A DNA stretch of 64,000 nt. Origin: Dichetophora obliterata (lineage: Eukaryota > Arthropoda > Insecta > Diptera > Sciomyzidae). The notes under the pieces were generated by a model. That model searched no databases. It had not been told where the DNA came from and worked only from the letters and a program-made list of their open reading frames with translations. This document shows positions 62,684-64,000 of this stretch, one piece after another (within the stretch, counting starts at the first letter, position 1; each line of letters starts with the position of its first letter). Made by a program: the position numbers and the translations under genes. Where the stretch lies: the NCBI GenBank assembly GCA_963920525.1, contig OY986438.1, forward strand, positions 77,739,560 to 77,803,559. The letters are read 5' to 3'.

Positions 62684-64000
62684 AGTGGCACCCGAGCAGG
62701 GACTCTGTAAGCAACCATCAAGCAAGCAGAGTCCAAGAAGAAAAAACCCAGGACCACGAGCCAAGCTTTCACATCATACGGAAGCCACAGGCGTGGCCAG
62801 AAGCCGAAGTACAGTTCCAAGGACTACAACAACATTCACACACACACACGTCAACGTGCCCAGCATCAAGTGCGACCATACGCTGACAACGGTCGCAAGG
62901 ACCACCACACTAAGTCTTCGAACTGGTTTAAAGACAACACATACAATGATAATAATCATCTTTAATTTAACAAAATACAAGATAGCAGGATGCTACAAAA
63001 TTAATCATCTTTAACACAATATAAAAATAAAAGATAGCGGGATGCTACAAAACTAATCATCTTTAAACACAACATAAAAATAAAAGATAGCGGGATGCTA
63101 CAAAATAATCATCTTTAATTCAACAAAAATAACGATAGTAATCATCTTTAACCCTAAAAACGACAACGCATAATTTGTCGAACTCGTTTGACGAAAACGA
63201 GTACAATCATCTCTAACAAAGCAATTAAAAACAACAGCAGTTTCAAGGCCCATTATTGTGTGCCAACTTCATCGTCCAAGCAAGCATAATCGTCGTGAAC
63301 CCAGTAGGCCAATCCTACGATCATCACACAAACCCGGCGACGGTTAAGCGAAAACAAAACCACCACCAATGTCATATTGCAACTGTTGCCCTCCGGTGAC
63401 ACAGCCACCGGAACCTACTCCGAAAGCAGCCACAGCTGTCGTTGCAAGAGAGACCCCAAAACGAGTCGCAGGAAGCCCAATAACTCCACTTCAGTTTCGA
63501 GAACAAATGTTCGAAGAGTTACGGCAGCACATCCGACTAAAACACCAGCAGGAAGCTAGACAAGCAGCCCACAGCGAGCCTCGAAAAGAGCCGGCGCCAT
63601 CAAAACAGCCACCCCCTCCTAAATCGACCGCTCGAAGAGCTAAAAAGCCTGCTACACGGAAGTTACAGCGTGAGCCAGAGCCACCAAAGCGGCCGTTGCT
63701 TTCGAAAACGATCGCTATTAAGATGGAAGAACCGGTAGCACCGAAGCTACAACCAATGCCAGCGCCACAAACGCAGGAAGTGCCAGCCAAACCTTTCGAA
63801 CTGGACATCCCGCAAGAGTGCGAGCAACCCCTAGAAGTGAGACAAGTTACAGCCGAACCTGAACCATCACAACCACCCATACCCTGGCAGGAAGACGTCC
63901 AGGTTCCAGAAAAACTTGAGTTACAGCCAGAAGATCCGCTTCCAGAAGAAAATAAGGTAACCATCGATTCCCTCATCGGCACCAGCTCTCAACCTGCGAG
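62684..64000 (+). mobile_element. Element X copy 2, internal start (cut by window end)
   Basis: It repeats 39220-40540 almost exactly: PBS (TGGCACCC here), the 60-bp leader repeats (62950-63205) and ORF1. Differences are scattered substitutions, a replaced short stretch before the ORF1 start and one added codon. Confidence 0.9.
63369..64000 (+). CDS. Element X ORF1, second copy, partial
   Basis: Same proline-rich protein as 39907-41256, from ATG 63369 (MSYCNCCPP) to the window end (about 210 codons). An in-frame TAA lies ten codons upstream, which supports this ATG as the start. One extra Pro codon (SQPPIPW for SQPIPW) relative to copy 1. The retained frame between copies that otherwise differ suggests the protein is, or recently was, under selection. 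Confidence 0.75.
   Translation, partial: MSYCNCCPPVTQPPEPTPKAATAVVARETPKRVAGSPITPLQFREQMFEELRQHIRLKHQQEARQAAHSEPRKEPAPSKQPPPPKSTARRAKKPATRKLQREPEPPKRPLLSKTIAIKMEEPVAPKLQPMPAPQTQEVPAKPFELDIPQECEQPLEVRQVTAEPEPSQPPIPWQEDVQVPEKLELQPEDPLPEENKVTIDSLIGTSSQPA

Overview
The window is intergenic, heterochromatin-like DNA from an insect, most likely a higher dipteran fly. It is AT-rich, and nearly everything recognisable is transposable elements of types common in flies (BEL/Pao, Ty3/gypsy with and without env, Osvaldo/Ulysses-like LTR elements, RTE and CR1/Jockey-type LINEs, Tc1-like, hAT-like, Helitron). I found no ordinary single-copy host gene. The species call is an inference from element types and base composition.

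Layout. 417-12185: minus-strand Osvaldo/Ulysses-like element A (3' LTR piece, integrase, protease and gag relics, tRNA-Lys-type PBS), with a decayed env-bearing BEL/Pao element (4018-11580) inserted in its 5' LTR. 12198-12266: tRNA-like sequence. 12937-14563: Tc1-type transposon with long TIRs and one in-frame stop. 15487-16123 and 16480-17504: non-autonomous inverted-repeat elements. 19053-22150: TA-flanked MITE carrying a 5'-truncated RTE LINE (15-bp target duplication). 22292-29416: Ty3/gypsy element Z (LTR, three small leader ORFs, gag split by a non-autonomous hAT element, protease-RT-RNase H), cut off by the next element.

29417 to the window end: element X, a long-LTR (1765 bp) element repeated in the order LTR-internal-LTR-internal. 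Its first LTR contains a CR1/Jockey-like LINE (30032-38063), itself interrupted by a satellite-rich Helitron (32494-36266). X shows no gag-pol. It instead encodes a proline-rich protein and a Ulp1/SENP6-7-like SUMO protease with the His-Asp-Gln-Cys catalytic set present and one in-frame stop.

44657-60688: errantivirus-like Ty3/gypsy element Y (minus strand) inserted in X, with 1138-bp LTRs about 99% identical, a CAGG target duplication, gag with three zinc knuckles, pol with a broken integrase, and an intact F-type env. Between pol and env, on the opposite strand, lies a compact gene-like unit with two small introns and a polyadenylation signal.

The two best candidates for something undescribed are the SUMO-protease-carrying LTR element X and the antisense spliced gene inside Y. 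Relative ages follow from nesting: Z before X; X before its LINE, which predates the Helitron; X before Y.
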